NCBI GenBank assembly: GCA_037074765.1
Contig: JBAMDO010000062.1
Span: forward strand, 1-64,000
Length of the DNA: 64,000 nucleotides
From: Mansonella perstans
Lineage: Eukaryota; Nematoda; Chromadorea; Rhabditida; Onchocercidae
Direction of reading: 5' to 3'
Part shown: positions 1 to 42,800 of the stretch, piece by piece
How positions within the stretch are numbered: the first letter of the stretch is position 1
How the letters are laid out: the number at the start of each line of letters is the position of its first letter
Position numbers and translations under genes: made by a program
The notes under the pieces: generated by a model
Seen by the model: only the letters and a program-made list of their open reading frames with translations
What the model was told of the DNA's origin: nothing
The model's database searches: none

Positions 1-422
1 CATTATTTTCTAAAAGATGTACACAGTTTGGTTTAATATTGGTTTATGATTTCTAATTCACTGTCCAATTTCAATATTAATAGCACTTTTTTTTTTTCAG
101 TATTGATAGCAATTTCAATATTAATAGCATTTTCTCCAGACATTTTCCTCTTTTTTGTAAAAATTTTTTACATTTGAAAAATGAATTTCATCATCAATTC
201 GAAAACCTGAAAAAATATCATTGAATTTCATTTTTATTTTGTTGTTATCCTATTGAATTTCTTATCGCAAAGTTTCTTTTGAAATTTCACTCAAACCACA
301 GCGCCTGTATGAGCGTGTTTGTAGATTTGTATGAGTGTGTTTATGGAGATGTATGAGTGTGCATACACGTGTACAGGTATTTATATGCAGATATGTGGGT
401 GTATGAAGTTCCTTGTACGCAG

Positions 423-423
<1 letters not shown>

Positions 424-464
<41 letters not shown>
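424..464. repeat. (GT)n microsatellite
   Basis: About 20 uninterrupted GT dinucleotides, flanked by degenerate TG/TATG sequence from about 305. Confidence 0.95.
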
Positions 465-468
<4 letters not shown>

Positions 469-1304
469 TTTTATGAAATTTACCATTTAGATAATTTATG
501 TTTGTTCCAAAAAAGATTTTGCAGATAAAATGATTGAATGAAATCGTTTATGATAAAAAGCTGAACGATTCAAATTTTGTCACAAAATTTCACAATGAAT
601 TGATAAATTATTTTTTAAAATCATAAAGGAAGCAATAAGCATGTTTTCATTTATTAGCTCTATGAGATGAAAGAATGCTAAATAAGAAAATCTGAGAGAA
701 AAAAAAAAAGTTGAAAATTTAGTTGAAAGGCGGTATTGATATTGTTAATTGCATTTCCAGAGCAGAAAGATCTCATCGGAAAGAAATATTTTTAGTTTGA
801 AAATTCCATTCATATTCTAATTTTTTTTTCTTTCTTGTTAATTAAAATTGATTTTTTTCAACAAAAAAATTTTAGTAATCGCTGGCAATTTCATTCCTAT
901 CTCTTTGCATTTCATTAATTTGTCCATTGAAAAAGTATGTATTATTTCATGGAATGAAAAATGCTAATAAGTGATTATTCATTTCTGCTAATCAAAATTC
1001 ATGTATCGCCGAATTTTCAAATTAAAATATAAACAAGTTATTTATTATTAATCATAATACGAATTTAACTAAAAATGATTACCGTAATATCTGTGAGCTC
1101 TAAAAGAGCAAAGAAAAGTTAATTGTGATTAACCTTTCTGTCCAATTTTGGATTTTCATTCATTTTTTTTGCTTCCAATTTTTGCTTTTTTAACTTTAAC
1201 TTTTTCAAATTCTATCGTATATTAGCAAGTTTAATTTCTGTCTTTTTCGTATTTTGAATTTCGTGTTAATTTAACTCTCCTTTCTTTTTTTGGCCTAAGT
1301 CTAC

Positions 1305-1395
1305 ATGTTCATTGAAGTAATAATGAGGCAAGATGATTTCTCCAATACTGCTTGCTTCTACGTTATTGAAGCAAGAAGATGGGTTAATATGATTG
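1305..1395 (+). CDS. Possible alternative first exon of par-1
   Basis: A 30-codon open frame begins at ATG 1305, with a second in-frame ATG at 1323, and ends in a perfect donor (G|GTAAGT at 1396). A pyrimidine-rich acceptor-like sequence ending in AG lies at 1280-1299, just upstream, as expected for a spliced-leader or 5'UTR acceptor, and an in-frame TAA precedes the ATG. It ends in phase 1, the phase needed to join par-1 exon 2 at 3639 in place of exon 1. The peptide (MFIEVIMRQDDFSN...) is not recognised. It could equally be a chance frame. Confidence 0.3.
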
Positions 1396-2641
1396 GTAAG
1401 TCAATTCGAGCTTAAATTAAAGAAATTTGGTTAAAAAATAAAAATTTTCAGTTCTAAAAATTTTTACCGCAGTCAAAGAGATTTAATTCAAGTTGAATTT
1501 GATTCAAATTCAATTCAAGTTTTTTGATCTACTATTTTGTGCATCGTTTAAATTTTATACTTTTTATTTGAAACTTGTGTATTGATCAAATTTCATTAAT
1601 GCTTCAACCAGCATTCAATCGCCCATATCACTATTCAAATGAATTCACTATTGAAATTAAAAATGTTGATGTGGAACAAGCAATGCCGATGTTTAGTTTT
1701 TTTTCCCTTATGATAAGTGAATTCATAGTTTTGATTTTCATGATTTTTTTTGGTTTTGTTTTTACTTACAATTTCGAAGTTTGTTTGTTTGTTTTTGTTC
1801 TTTCATTGATTTCCCTAACAGTTTTTTTGCATGGCTTTTTCAACATGTCTGGTGTTTCTTCTTTATTCAATTTCTTTTTTTATTTTTGTTTATTTTTAAT
1901 ATATGGAAGGGTTGATTGTTTTTAGAGGTAGTGTTATTGTGAATTACGCTCACTTAAATTTTACATAGGATTTTGCACTTTTTTTTTAATAACGACCAAT
2001 TTTTTGATTTTATTTTCAACAAAAAAAGTGCTGAAGTTTTGTTACAGATCATCATCATCCGTGTAATTAGTATAATTAACTTTTTTCCCACTACTTTTTT
2101 AACTTTTTTTATGTAAAGTACGCTATTTATCCTATCTGTACTGCTTTTTTTCTTTCTTATTTTCTTATTATTATTTCTGAACAGGTGTAAACATAATATT
2201 GGTTTTACCTGATCACTGATCTATTTTAAAAAGTTAATTATGCGATCATTTCACACACATTTTTTTCGATAATTCTTCATGAAAAAATATCTGAAAATAT
2301 TATTATGCTGTGCAAGAGATAAGAAAAGAAATAAAATATGAAAAGAGCTTGTTGATTTGTCCTCAATTTTCAATTATGATCCATGATATCTCTTCGTTAT
2401 TGAGCTACCAATTTGTACTTTCAAAAAGTGTCAAATAAAAACAAGATTTTAATCACAAGTGATACAACAACTTCATAAGTTACCGTAATTATAATTTCGT
2501 TTTATTTTAGTAATGAGAATTAATCTGAACTACAAAATATATTAATTATATTGAAACTACGAAGTAATAACTTGTCGATCAAAGAATTATCTTCCAAAGC
2601 TCTTTGTTTCAGTATTTGCTTTCTGTTGTTTTTAAGGAAAT

Positions 2642-2766
2642 TCAATTGCACTGAAGCTGTTTTAGCGATCGTTATAATTTTACTGTTTCAGTGATCGTTT
2701 CAATTTCATTTCAATTGTTTCAGCGATCGTTTCAATTCCACTGAAACTGTTTCAAAAATCGTTTTT
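2642..2766. repeat. Short degenerate repeat upstream of the par-1 start
   Basis: Three to four degenerate copies of a ~30 bp unit built on CTGTTTCAGCGATCGTTTCA, with CACTGAAA spacers. Two copies contain the palindrome CGATCG. The cluster ends about 130 bp before the par-1 ATG. It may be a promoter or 5'UTR element; function is inferred only from position. Confidence 0.6.
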
Positions 2767-2893
2767 TGTCATGAATCATTGTGATTCACATCAAGAAATG
2801 ATGCATAGCGATAAACTGTCATAAGTTTCTGTTTCTTTCAACGCTTTCTTATTTCTCCTTCAACGAAATATTGGGCGGAAGAAAATAGCAAAG

Positions 2894-33359
<30,466 letters not shown>

Positions 33360-36300
33360 TGGAACAATGTGGGAAACAAATTGTTTTGATTAAGATTTTG
33401 GAATTTTTGCTAATCTGAATTTCAACCAGAAATTTTGAACTAAGCATATTAAGAGCGCTATGGTACACTACTGTTTTCCAGTAAATTTTCCAATTTTTTG
33501 GCCGGATAATTAACCTAATGGAAAAAATTATAAAAAGTAAGAATTTGCGAAGATTTTTCATCTTCCTTGAATTTATAAGTGATTTTTTATATTGGAAAAC
33601 TTGCCCTCAGTTTGAGTTTCATATATTTCTCGTGATTTATTCGTTTGTCTCATATTCCCCCGCATTATTTCTGAATTTAAGTCTTGAAGTTTGTGGCGCT
33701 ATTGTATTCTGGTAGAATCAGCTCGGGATAAGTCATAGGACTTTGAATTTGAGACAAAGATTGATATAGTAATGATTAGTCCTTGATTTTTGCTAGATTT
33801 CATTCCGGCTTGTTGAGAAATGTTATTTTCAGTAGGAAATTCTTGCAACATGAATCATCGATTATCGATTCGCATGGTACCTCTTAAGTGATCCTTGCGA
33901 ATATTTCGTGTAATGTCTGTGAAATTTACAAAAATTCTTTCATGTCTTCTACGGTTTTAAACATCTTTTAGGCAGTAACATATGATTTAATTTACTCTGC
34001 CTTCAAGCACCGTCAGGTATACTGTGCTGTACCGTAATATCTTCTTAGCACCATATATGGTCATCATATATAATATTAAATATATTTAGTAGTAGTATCT
34101 GCGTCTTCATTAATGGCAGTGCATTTTTCATACATAATTTTCTGGAAAATTTTCATTTTTTTCTAAATTTCTTAGTTTTTTGAAATGGATATATCATTAA
34201 CATTCAATTTTTAATTTGTTTTCTTAGTACTCATTCTTCTTCAATATGAACATGAAAGTTTTACGATTATAAATTTGAAATTGAAATTAACAACGAAATC
34301 AGTACTCAAAAATTTAGATGCAGATATTATGTATTTTTTTACATTTTTGTAAATTAATTCGGTGTGGTTTTTCTATGGAGATCATTTTTAGCGGGAATCT
34401 GAAATTGTAGCATCTAAGTTTTCTGACACGTTATGTGAGAGAATCAGTTGTATTTCAAATTCGCTGCATCTCTGTTGAAAAAGTTGTAATGTGATTTACT
34501 TTTTTCTTTTATTCTTTCATCGTGTCATCTCTTTTTTTTTTCAATTTTTCTGCGCTGTTTTTTTTTAAATGTTAAATGTTCAGTGTTAGTTTTTATTGAT
34601 TTATCAGTCATCTCTTTGGTTATGGCTGGATTTTTACAACAAGCTGTTTGAATTTTACATCTTTTTAAATCTAAGAAAAGATTCATTTGGAGAATTTTTG
34701 TTTTGTATGTTTAATGAAACAGAAAATGGAAATTCGCTTCAGATTAATTGTTTTATTTATTGTGATTCATTTCTTTTTTTTAGTGAAAAATGATTCCTTG
34801 TTTTTCCGGTTATTTCTTTTTTTCTTCTGTAATGAGAAAATTCTTAGGATTCGGATTTGAAAATGTGCGGATTCAGAATCTTGCGATTTTTTTTTTCCTT
34901 TATTTCTTTGATTTGATATTTTTAGAATCGTTTATGCGTATATTTACGATTGTTTAAAGTTTAATGAAATATCTACGGATAAAGTCGAATAAAAATTTTT
35001 AAGAACATCAAATAAACAGGAGTAGAGGAAAGGAAATACCAGTCTGTTTCAGATTTCGGAATTGGCAAGTGATGAAAACTGGAAGGAAGCAAAATGATTT
35101 GCATCGTCACTTTCCAGTGCTGTTTCTTCCAGTTAAATTCTATCCTTTCTGTATTTCATTTACGATCCGATTAGTAATATCAACCGTTTTTTCCGCCGTT
35201 GTTGGATTACACTCCAATCTCTTCATTCGTCGACTGCTTTTCCCACATCAGTTGTGAAGCAACTCATTGATCTGTACACTTCTAGCACGCGTCATAACAG
35301 TTTTAACGTTGCAGTTCAACATTGGTCAAATCCAGAAGTCCTGAAAATTGATTGTCGAAGTCAAAGTTTTTAGGGATCAATCACAAATTGTTAGGGTGAG
35401 ATTTTTCTAGCCTTCAATAATTCTGTGTCATCAGATCAATCTCTAATGAAATTACTTCATCAGAGTTGATAGTATAGTACAATGTAATTTTCATCGTATC
35501 ACTAAGCGTAGATACAATGTCGGAGAGAATCTTGGCGTAGGTATTCATTCGTCATTTCCAACGAGAAAAAGAAATTTGTCAGAACTTGAACGATAAAATA
35601 GGCGAAAATATTGATCGTGCTATAATAGGAAAATTAAAAAAAAAAAGTGAAAACGTCTAAATGATGATACTTTGGAAAAACTCTCCTTTGCACATAAAAG
35701 TATCTAATTAATTTTGGAATATACGATAGTTGATTTACATTTCGATCAGTTATCTATATGATTACATAATGCCGTAACTTTATCGAAATTTAAAGCTTTA
35801 GTTTTTTATGTAGATTTAGCTTTTTTTTTTTCAAAGTAAATCATATAATTAAGAAATGAAATGGAAAATATATATATATATATGATTTTGGATATACAAT
35901 GCGTACAAATACACCCATCATATGCCTCGTAATTTTATGAAAATATGCACAAATGAATAAATAGGTAAATGAACTAACTTAGCAGGAAGTGATATGCTCT
36001 ATGCTATTTTCTGCTTTCAATAATAACCTTTTGTTGAAAACACACATTTTAAAACACTAACATACATGGAACATACGAAACATGACAATAATGTGACATA
36101 TATGTGACAGTTATATAATAATTAGTAAATTGACAAATAATGTTGAATAGTAAAATATCTCACCTCCAGTTTGATTATCTATATAACTACACGTAGATAA
36201 GAGTTCACTAACAACAAACGGGAATTTAAAAAAAAAAAAAAAAATAAGTAGAAATTTTAAATAAAATAAACAACCATGCTATATTATTCATGAAAAGATC

Positions 36301-36549
36301 GATAACTTTGAAAAAGGATAAATGTTAAGAGTTTGATTACTGATACAGTATTTCTTCATTCATTATGATTTTTTATGAAGTTTTAAAGATTGATTCAATC
36401 AATAATTGTGTTATTAAAGAAAAGCTCAGCAGACTAGCTCAAAATTAACCAACAAACTAGAGCGGAAATTTTTATTGGAAGAAAATTTATGAATAGATAA
36501 AAATATCCTTCGTATAAAAATGATTAATTCCATGAAAATCATCATCGTG

Positions 36550-36589
36550 AAAAAGATCACAAACTATCTTTGTAATTTGTGATCTTTTT
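36550..36589. repeat. Perfect 14-bp inverted repeat
   Basis: AAAAAGATCACAAA at 36550-36563 and its exact reverse complement TTTGTGATCTTTTT at 36576-36589 are separated by 12 nt. It lies about 260 bp downstream of the synthetase stop and ends in a T-run. Confidence 0.8.
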
Positions 36590-36706
36590 TTTTGGAATCA
36601 ATTTTTAGCGTTTCCAATCCATTAGTTTTGCAAAAAATGAAATATTGAAATTCAAGAAATTCCACTAAAATTCAAAACATTTATTACATATATTTTGCGG
36701 GAAGTA

Positions 36707-36723
36707 TTTATTTATTTTTTATT
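36707..36723 (-). terminator. Poly(A) signal cluster of the ACSF2-like gene
   Basis: Three overlapping TTTATT hexamers (AATAAA on the minus strand) lie 123-140 bp downstream of the stop codon at 36846-36848. Confidence 0.5.
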
Positions 36724-36845
36724 TCTTGAATCTTTCTCGATACAAAATAAAGCAAGGAAAAAAAGAAAAACAAAGAGTACAGATACTACTACTGCTATGA
36801 AACGATGATAGTAGAGTGGAAATTTTTTTCTTCGTGAAAAAATTT

Positions 36846-39800
36846 TCAACCCCTTGGTTTTGTAAGATGTTTCTCTGCTTGTACTTCAAAAATCCATTCA
36901 CCATTGAAATGATCAGTACGTCGTTTAATCTGCAAAAAAAAAAAAAAGAATATTTTCAGCATTCCAAAAAAAGTATTCAATCTTAATCCAAAAAGGCTAT
37001 AAAATGACATCGATAATAGCAGCATCGAAGTATTGCTACTTTACATCATCGTAAGACAGATATCGCAAAAAGATTTTTATTAGACACCTATGAATTTTGT
37101 TTATTCAATACAATATGCAGGCACGATAGCAATGCAACCAAATGTATCAAATGGTACGATTCTTTCTGTTTGAGCAGAGTAAAAATTACGGCTATCATAT
37201 GAGAAACAAGATCATTCCATTTAAATGATCCAATAAATTACTATTTGAAGAGTTTAGAATGCATAACAGCAAATTTAACGAAAAAACAAATTTATTAAAG
37301 AGATGGAATGGTGAACAAACCTGCTCTAAGCCAAGTTCAATTTTTGATAATTCTCTTATCTCATATTTTTTCACTTTACCCGTCACTGTTAGCGGAAATT
37401 CGTTTTCTTTTTTGAATAAAATATATCGCGGAATTTTGAAGTGTGCAATCTGCAAGGACACGTAATTGGATTAAGGCTAGAAAAGTAAAAAAATACTTTA
37501 ATTCGAGGAAAGTGTTTTGCAAATTTGTTTCAAGTACTTCTGCAAATCATAATCAAAAGTTAAAGCAATTTTTCAGGATTTGGAGTACATTTAGTAAACA
37601 ACATATTCTTACTCGTCCTTTGCAGAAATTTCGGATGTCTTCTTCTGTAACATCATCTGCAGAATCATGCAATCGTATCCATGCGCATACTACTTCACCA
37701 TATCGTTCATCCGGTACACCAACTATCTAAAATCAAAGAAAAATCTTACTTTCAACATCGCATAAATCACAGCAAATATTATCACTTTTTTTTTTTCAAA
37801 TTCATCAATCACTTTTCAAAATGTTGTAGAAGTGATTATCATTCATTGTATGGAACGACCTCGATCAATAACAGATCAAGATTTATCACATATGGAAGCA
37901 AATATAGCTTACAGTTTTTAATTTATACAATTAAATTTAAGAAATCGATAAACAACTCAAACAGAGAATTTTTACAAGTCGATCCTGCTTAATACCTGTA
38001 CATCTTCAATTTTTGGATGTCGGAACAGATATTGTTCAATTTCCAGTGGATAAATATTTTCACCACCACGTACAATCATATCCTTTTTTCTGCCAACAAT
38101 ACTCAATGAACCATTTTCATGAATTATACCGATATCACTGTAAATGAAAATTCCTTAACAAATCACCTGTCTAATAGACAAGTTTCGATGGTAAATTCAA
38201 GAAGCGAAATAAACTATTATTTTAGAAATAAAAAATTTGTAACTGACCCAGTATGATACCACTTGTCAGCTGTAATTTCTTCTTTAGTTTGAGCTTCATT
38301 ATTCCAGTAATATTTCATTACGGAATAACCACGTACAAGTACCTCACCACGTTCGCCACGTGGTAGAACAATTCCTTCATTGTCGATCACAGCGGACTAA
38401 AATACAAATTAAGCTTTTTCAAGTATCATAGCAATGAATATTATGAAAAGTTACAGAAGCAAATTTTTTCAAAATGTTGCTAGAAGGAAATTTAGACAGA
38501 AACTACTAAAATGTACCTCAAGGTGATCCATAATATAGCCAACAGACTTAACACGGTCCTCCGGTTGTTCATCTCTAAGTGACATGAAAGATACTGGACT
38601 GGTTTCTGTTGTACCATAGCATACCTAAAAATTTTAAATATTCAAAAAAAGCGATCGGAAGAAGATTAGAGCGGCTATTAGATGACAAAATGTCAATGAT
38701 AAGAAGGACAAAAATTTTGTCAAAGATTTTAATTGAACTGTACCTGTAAATCACGCATACCCAATTCACTCACAAGTTTCTTGCATAATGCTATGGGACA
38801 TGGCGCTCCGGCTACAAAACCTAAATCGATAAACATATGATTTTATGAAAAGTTTTTTTTTTTGATTTTTGATTTTATGAAAAGTAGTTATATCGCACAA
38901 GTATTTGTACAAACAATTCATATATTTTATCAAATGATTTATTTTTTTCCGACAAATACTGCTCATTGCTTTGCTCTTCTCAGACTAATTGCTTTATTGC
39001 TATTTGTGATAACAGAGAAAACTTTTGTAATCGTGGCCCAGAACTTTTATCAGCATACTTAATATGATTTAATCATTGAAGTGTGAGATTAAGTGTATTT
39101 AAATTCTGTTTAGTTTGTTTTGCATTTCATCCGAATAACAATCATTACAGCGTACTTTTAAGCATAAAATTGTACAAATAAAAAAAGTTCCTGATTCATC
39201 AAATATCAGAAAATCTTACCGGATGTTATTGATGTACAATCATACTGCTTATATTGAGGATGATTGAGCATATCAATATACATTGTTGGAGTACCATAAA
39301 CTGCTGTACATCTTCAAATCGGCAAATTAAAATATAAGAAATAAAGTAATTTTAGAAGAAAATCATTTTTAATACAGTAAATTCAATATAGTAAACTTCT
39401 CCTATTATCTGTCACAGTTTTCAAGTAGTATTTGTTAATGTTAATATTTGAACGAATTTTACAACGTATTTTAGTGATTTAAGAGGAAGCATACATTTAA
39501 ATCAAAAATACTAACATAACTATAAATAGAACAAAAATATAAAGAAATTCAAATCAATATGACAAAGTTATTGTAATCTAATTAAAAAAACGGAAGTAGA
39601 TCAAAAGTAAGCAATAGAAGTAGATCAAAAGTAAGTCATTGTACATGCTTTCCTGTAACATATTTAAAAAACATATTAAGACTAACTTTTCTTCATGTAT
39701 AGCTTGAAGAGCAGCTAGGGCATCAAAAGATGGTGCTGGAAATACGCAAGTTTGCAAATGAATACATGCACTCAGAGTTCCCATAACACAACCGAAACAA

Positions 39801-42800
39801 TGATACAGTGGATTCGGAATACAGATTATTGAACGCTTAAAAATTATTTGGTCATTTCAGGTTTCTCTTTGATGATTCTTTAAGAAAGAAGATTTCAAGA
39901 ACAGTGAATAAAAAAGAAATCAATAGCTGTTATATAAAATCTGTAATAAAATGTGGGTTCTGTTGATTCAAAAAAAAAATCTTGATATCTTACCTTTTCA
40001 TTGTAACCAGCTCGTCGTCCAACAAAATATGCATTATTTACAACATTATGATGAGTTAACGTAGCACCTTTTGGTTGTCCGGTAGTTCCCTGAAACCACG
40101 ATGAACTTTAATAATTTATAATTTCAAAAAAAAAAAAAAAATTTCGTTTAGTTCAATGTCTTTTCGTTATTTTTATCATATTATTTAGTGTGTTACTAAA
40201 TAATACGATAAATATTATTTAGTAAAAAATATGATAAAAAAAATATTATTACTATTAGCTCTAAGAATCTCTACATTCATTAAAGTCTTTTCTGATACCA
40301 CTTTTATAAAAGTTTAGCACGAAAAGCTACTAAAATAAAAGAAAAAAAGGGCAGCATGGCAATTAGAATATCGTTTTAAAAAAAAAGATCTTGAAAAATA
40401 TATGGAAATTGATATAGTAAATCAAGATTGAATATTATGATTATGATCGTTAAAATTATTGAACAACTTTAGAACATATAGTAAAAGCAAAAAAATTTTC
40501 GATGACTGGATGATTGATTAATAATACGCTAAAACCAATTATAATAAGGCAGATAAATTAAAATAATTTTGTGTATTTACATCGAGGATACAGGGAAAAT
40601 TCTGGAATTACAGGTGTATGCAAATGTATATTCTAATTAGAGGTGCATGCAAATGTATATTTTATCATGGGAACATAGAAATGATCATTTTTTCAAGCAT
40701 TTTTTCAGGTCATTTTGTCATTTCTTAAATATTTTATAACTTTATTTCATTTACATATTAAACATCAGTGTAACATTTCTCACTTTGCTTCAAAGAGATT
40801 AACGTCTTACATGTTTACTTCTTCTTTTGGAATTTCAATTAATTTCAATCCTTCCTTACTTTTTGTTCAGAAAACTGAAAAATAAAAAAAAGATATCCTT
40901 AGACGACAGCCTATTCCTTATCATTTGTTAAAAGAGATACCAATTATTTTTCTTAGGTTTATTATAAAATCAAACTACTGATTTTCCGACAATATCACAT
41001 TAATCAGTATAGCTTTCAAATGGAATCCTTGAAATATTGAATATAATACTTTCAAGATGAGATCGATCTAAGTTTAAAGTAATTTGACTTTTGCATATCC
41101 AAAAACTAATGAAAACAAAGATTAAAACACTGTGATAACAGTTTTCTACCAAAGGCAAATGAAATACCTACACTGGTATATTGTATATTGACTGGATCAT
41201 CCGGTTGTATTTTTCGCTCAATATCGGCCAGTTTTAATCGATCTTCCTCAGTACCCATTTTTATTACATCCGAATATCTCCATGCTCCTCTACAAGTGCA
41301 ATATTGCAATTATTTAGGCCAATTATATGTCTCACTCAAAGTGTTGCTGAATCCTTCAAGAGCTTTCTCCCAAACGATATCAAAAATGACAATTAAATTA
41401 TGGATATTTAACTATTGCTTTATGCAAATATGCTTAAAAAATCAAAAAAGCAGTCGATAGTTCCTTTTGAAACACGTGAACTTTAATGCTTCTTTTAATC
41501 TTCAATGCAGCTAAACCTCTCAAGAAACCTCTTAAGTCAAAATCATTCTTACCTGTACGATTTTTCTTCATCATTTCGATCAATGATAATGAGATGACGA
41601 AATTTAGGAAAGTCATCCGCAGATACATCACCCTTGCCTTCCGCTCTAATAGCAAGATCAGGAATAACATCCATCAACGTTAAGTAGTAGTTTGATTTTT
41701 TAAAACTTGCAGGTGATACCAATGCTTTGATGCCTACTTTACCGAGTGCAAATTTCAACTCTTCTGACTGGTATGATGGATTTATATTGACCTATAATTT
41801 TTAAAAGACATATTATTTTTTTTATAATTAAACTTGATCTCTAGCAATTTCAAAAAACATTATTTTCAGGATAAAAAAACGGCAAACATTTCTGATATTT
41901 ATTGTTGTCTGAAGAAATAATAACGAACTTTCTGGAGTTTAAATTCGACTGATTTAATTTTATGCAGCGTTATCAAATTTACTCAATAAACTTTCATTTC
42001 AAAAATATGAAATACTTGCCAAAATCATGCCAGCAAGTGCGGTAGCAAATTGACAAACGATCCATTCGTACAAATTTGGACCCCATATTCCGACACGATC
42101 ACCGCGATTCAAACCCAAATGTAGCAGACCCGTAGCCAATTTTTCACACTACATAGGGAAACATTTTGGAATTAAATTTTCAATAGAAATAATATGATCG
42201 AAAGACTCAGCACTGAATTTATTTCAAAAAAGAAATTTGCAAAACTTTCTGAAAGACTCAACCAAACAAAACAAAGCAAGATATATACATCGTTCAGAAG
42301 TTGTTGATAAGTTTTGCGTATTCCATCGCGCTTAAAAATTACAAACTCTCGATGTGGAGCCTGAAAAGTTAATTCTTGAAGAAACTTTCTATCTTTAATA
42401 ATTTGATAGTAAAAAGAAATCTTAGTCAGATTTTCTAGAATTAACTGAAAATCTAACTAAAAGCAATGAATGATACGGAAGTTGAACCTGATCGACGGCC
42501 ATTCGAAGACGATCACCAACAGTATCAAAAAGTAAAGGGATATTGGATACTCCATGTACATAACTTTTCCTTATGGCTTGCGCTGCTGCATTTTCCGATA
42601 GTACACTTGCATCTCCGTTCAGCGGTGTTTCTAAAAATTTTGCCGGAATTTCGATATCGAAATGATCTTGAAAGATTTAAATATTCAAATGCAAAAAAAG
42701 GCAGAATCTAAAACTTTCAGAAAATAAATACTTTCCTAAAATTGATGATATAAAAATAGTATCAAGAAATTCCCTGATTTAAACTAATCACAGAAATGTC

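Larger units (their letters stand above)
1..2893. other. Upstream non-coding region of par-1
   Basis: AT-rich DNA with a (GT)n tract at 424-464, T-rich runs, the possible alternative exon at 1305-1395 and a short repeat cluster at 2642-2766. No conserved coding sequence was recognised. The 116-codon plus-strand frame at 1575-1925 is rich in Phe, Leu and Ile because the strand is T-rich; it has no intron signals or known motif and was not accepted. Confidence 0.6.
33360..36845. other. Non-coding region between convergent par-1 and the synthetase
   Basis: 3'UTR and intergenic DNA. An AATAAA lies near 35010 (plus strand). TTTATT copies at 36707-36723 are AATAAA on the minus strand, about 125 bp past the synthetase stop. 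A perfect 14-bp hairpin lies at 36550-36589. A somewhat GC-richer stretch at 35090-35340 has no convincing frame. Confidence 0.6.

Noticed and set aside
262..528. Overlapping frames through the GT repeat
   Set aside because: His-Thr and Cys-Val repeats produced by the (GT)n microsatellite.
1575..1925. 116-codon plus-strand frame, hydrophobic
   Set aside because: Phe/Leu/Ile-rich because of T-rich sequence. No splice signals, no recognisable family and no supporting neighbour.
41188..42711. Plus-strand frames across 41188-42711
   Set aside because: Shadows of the minus-strand synthetase exons.
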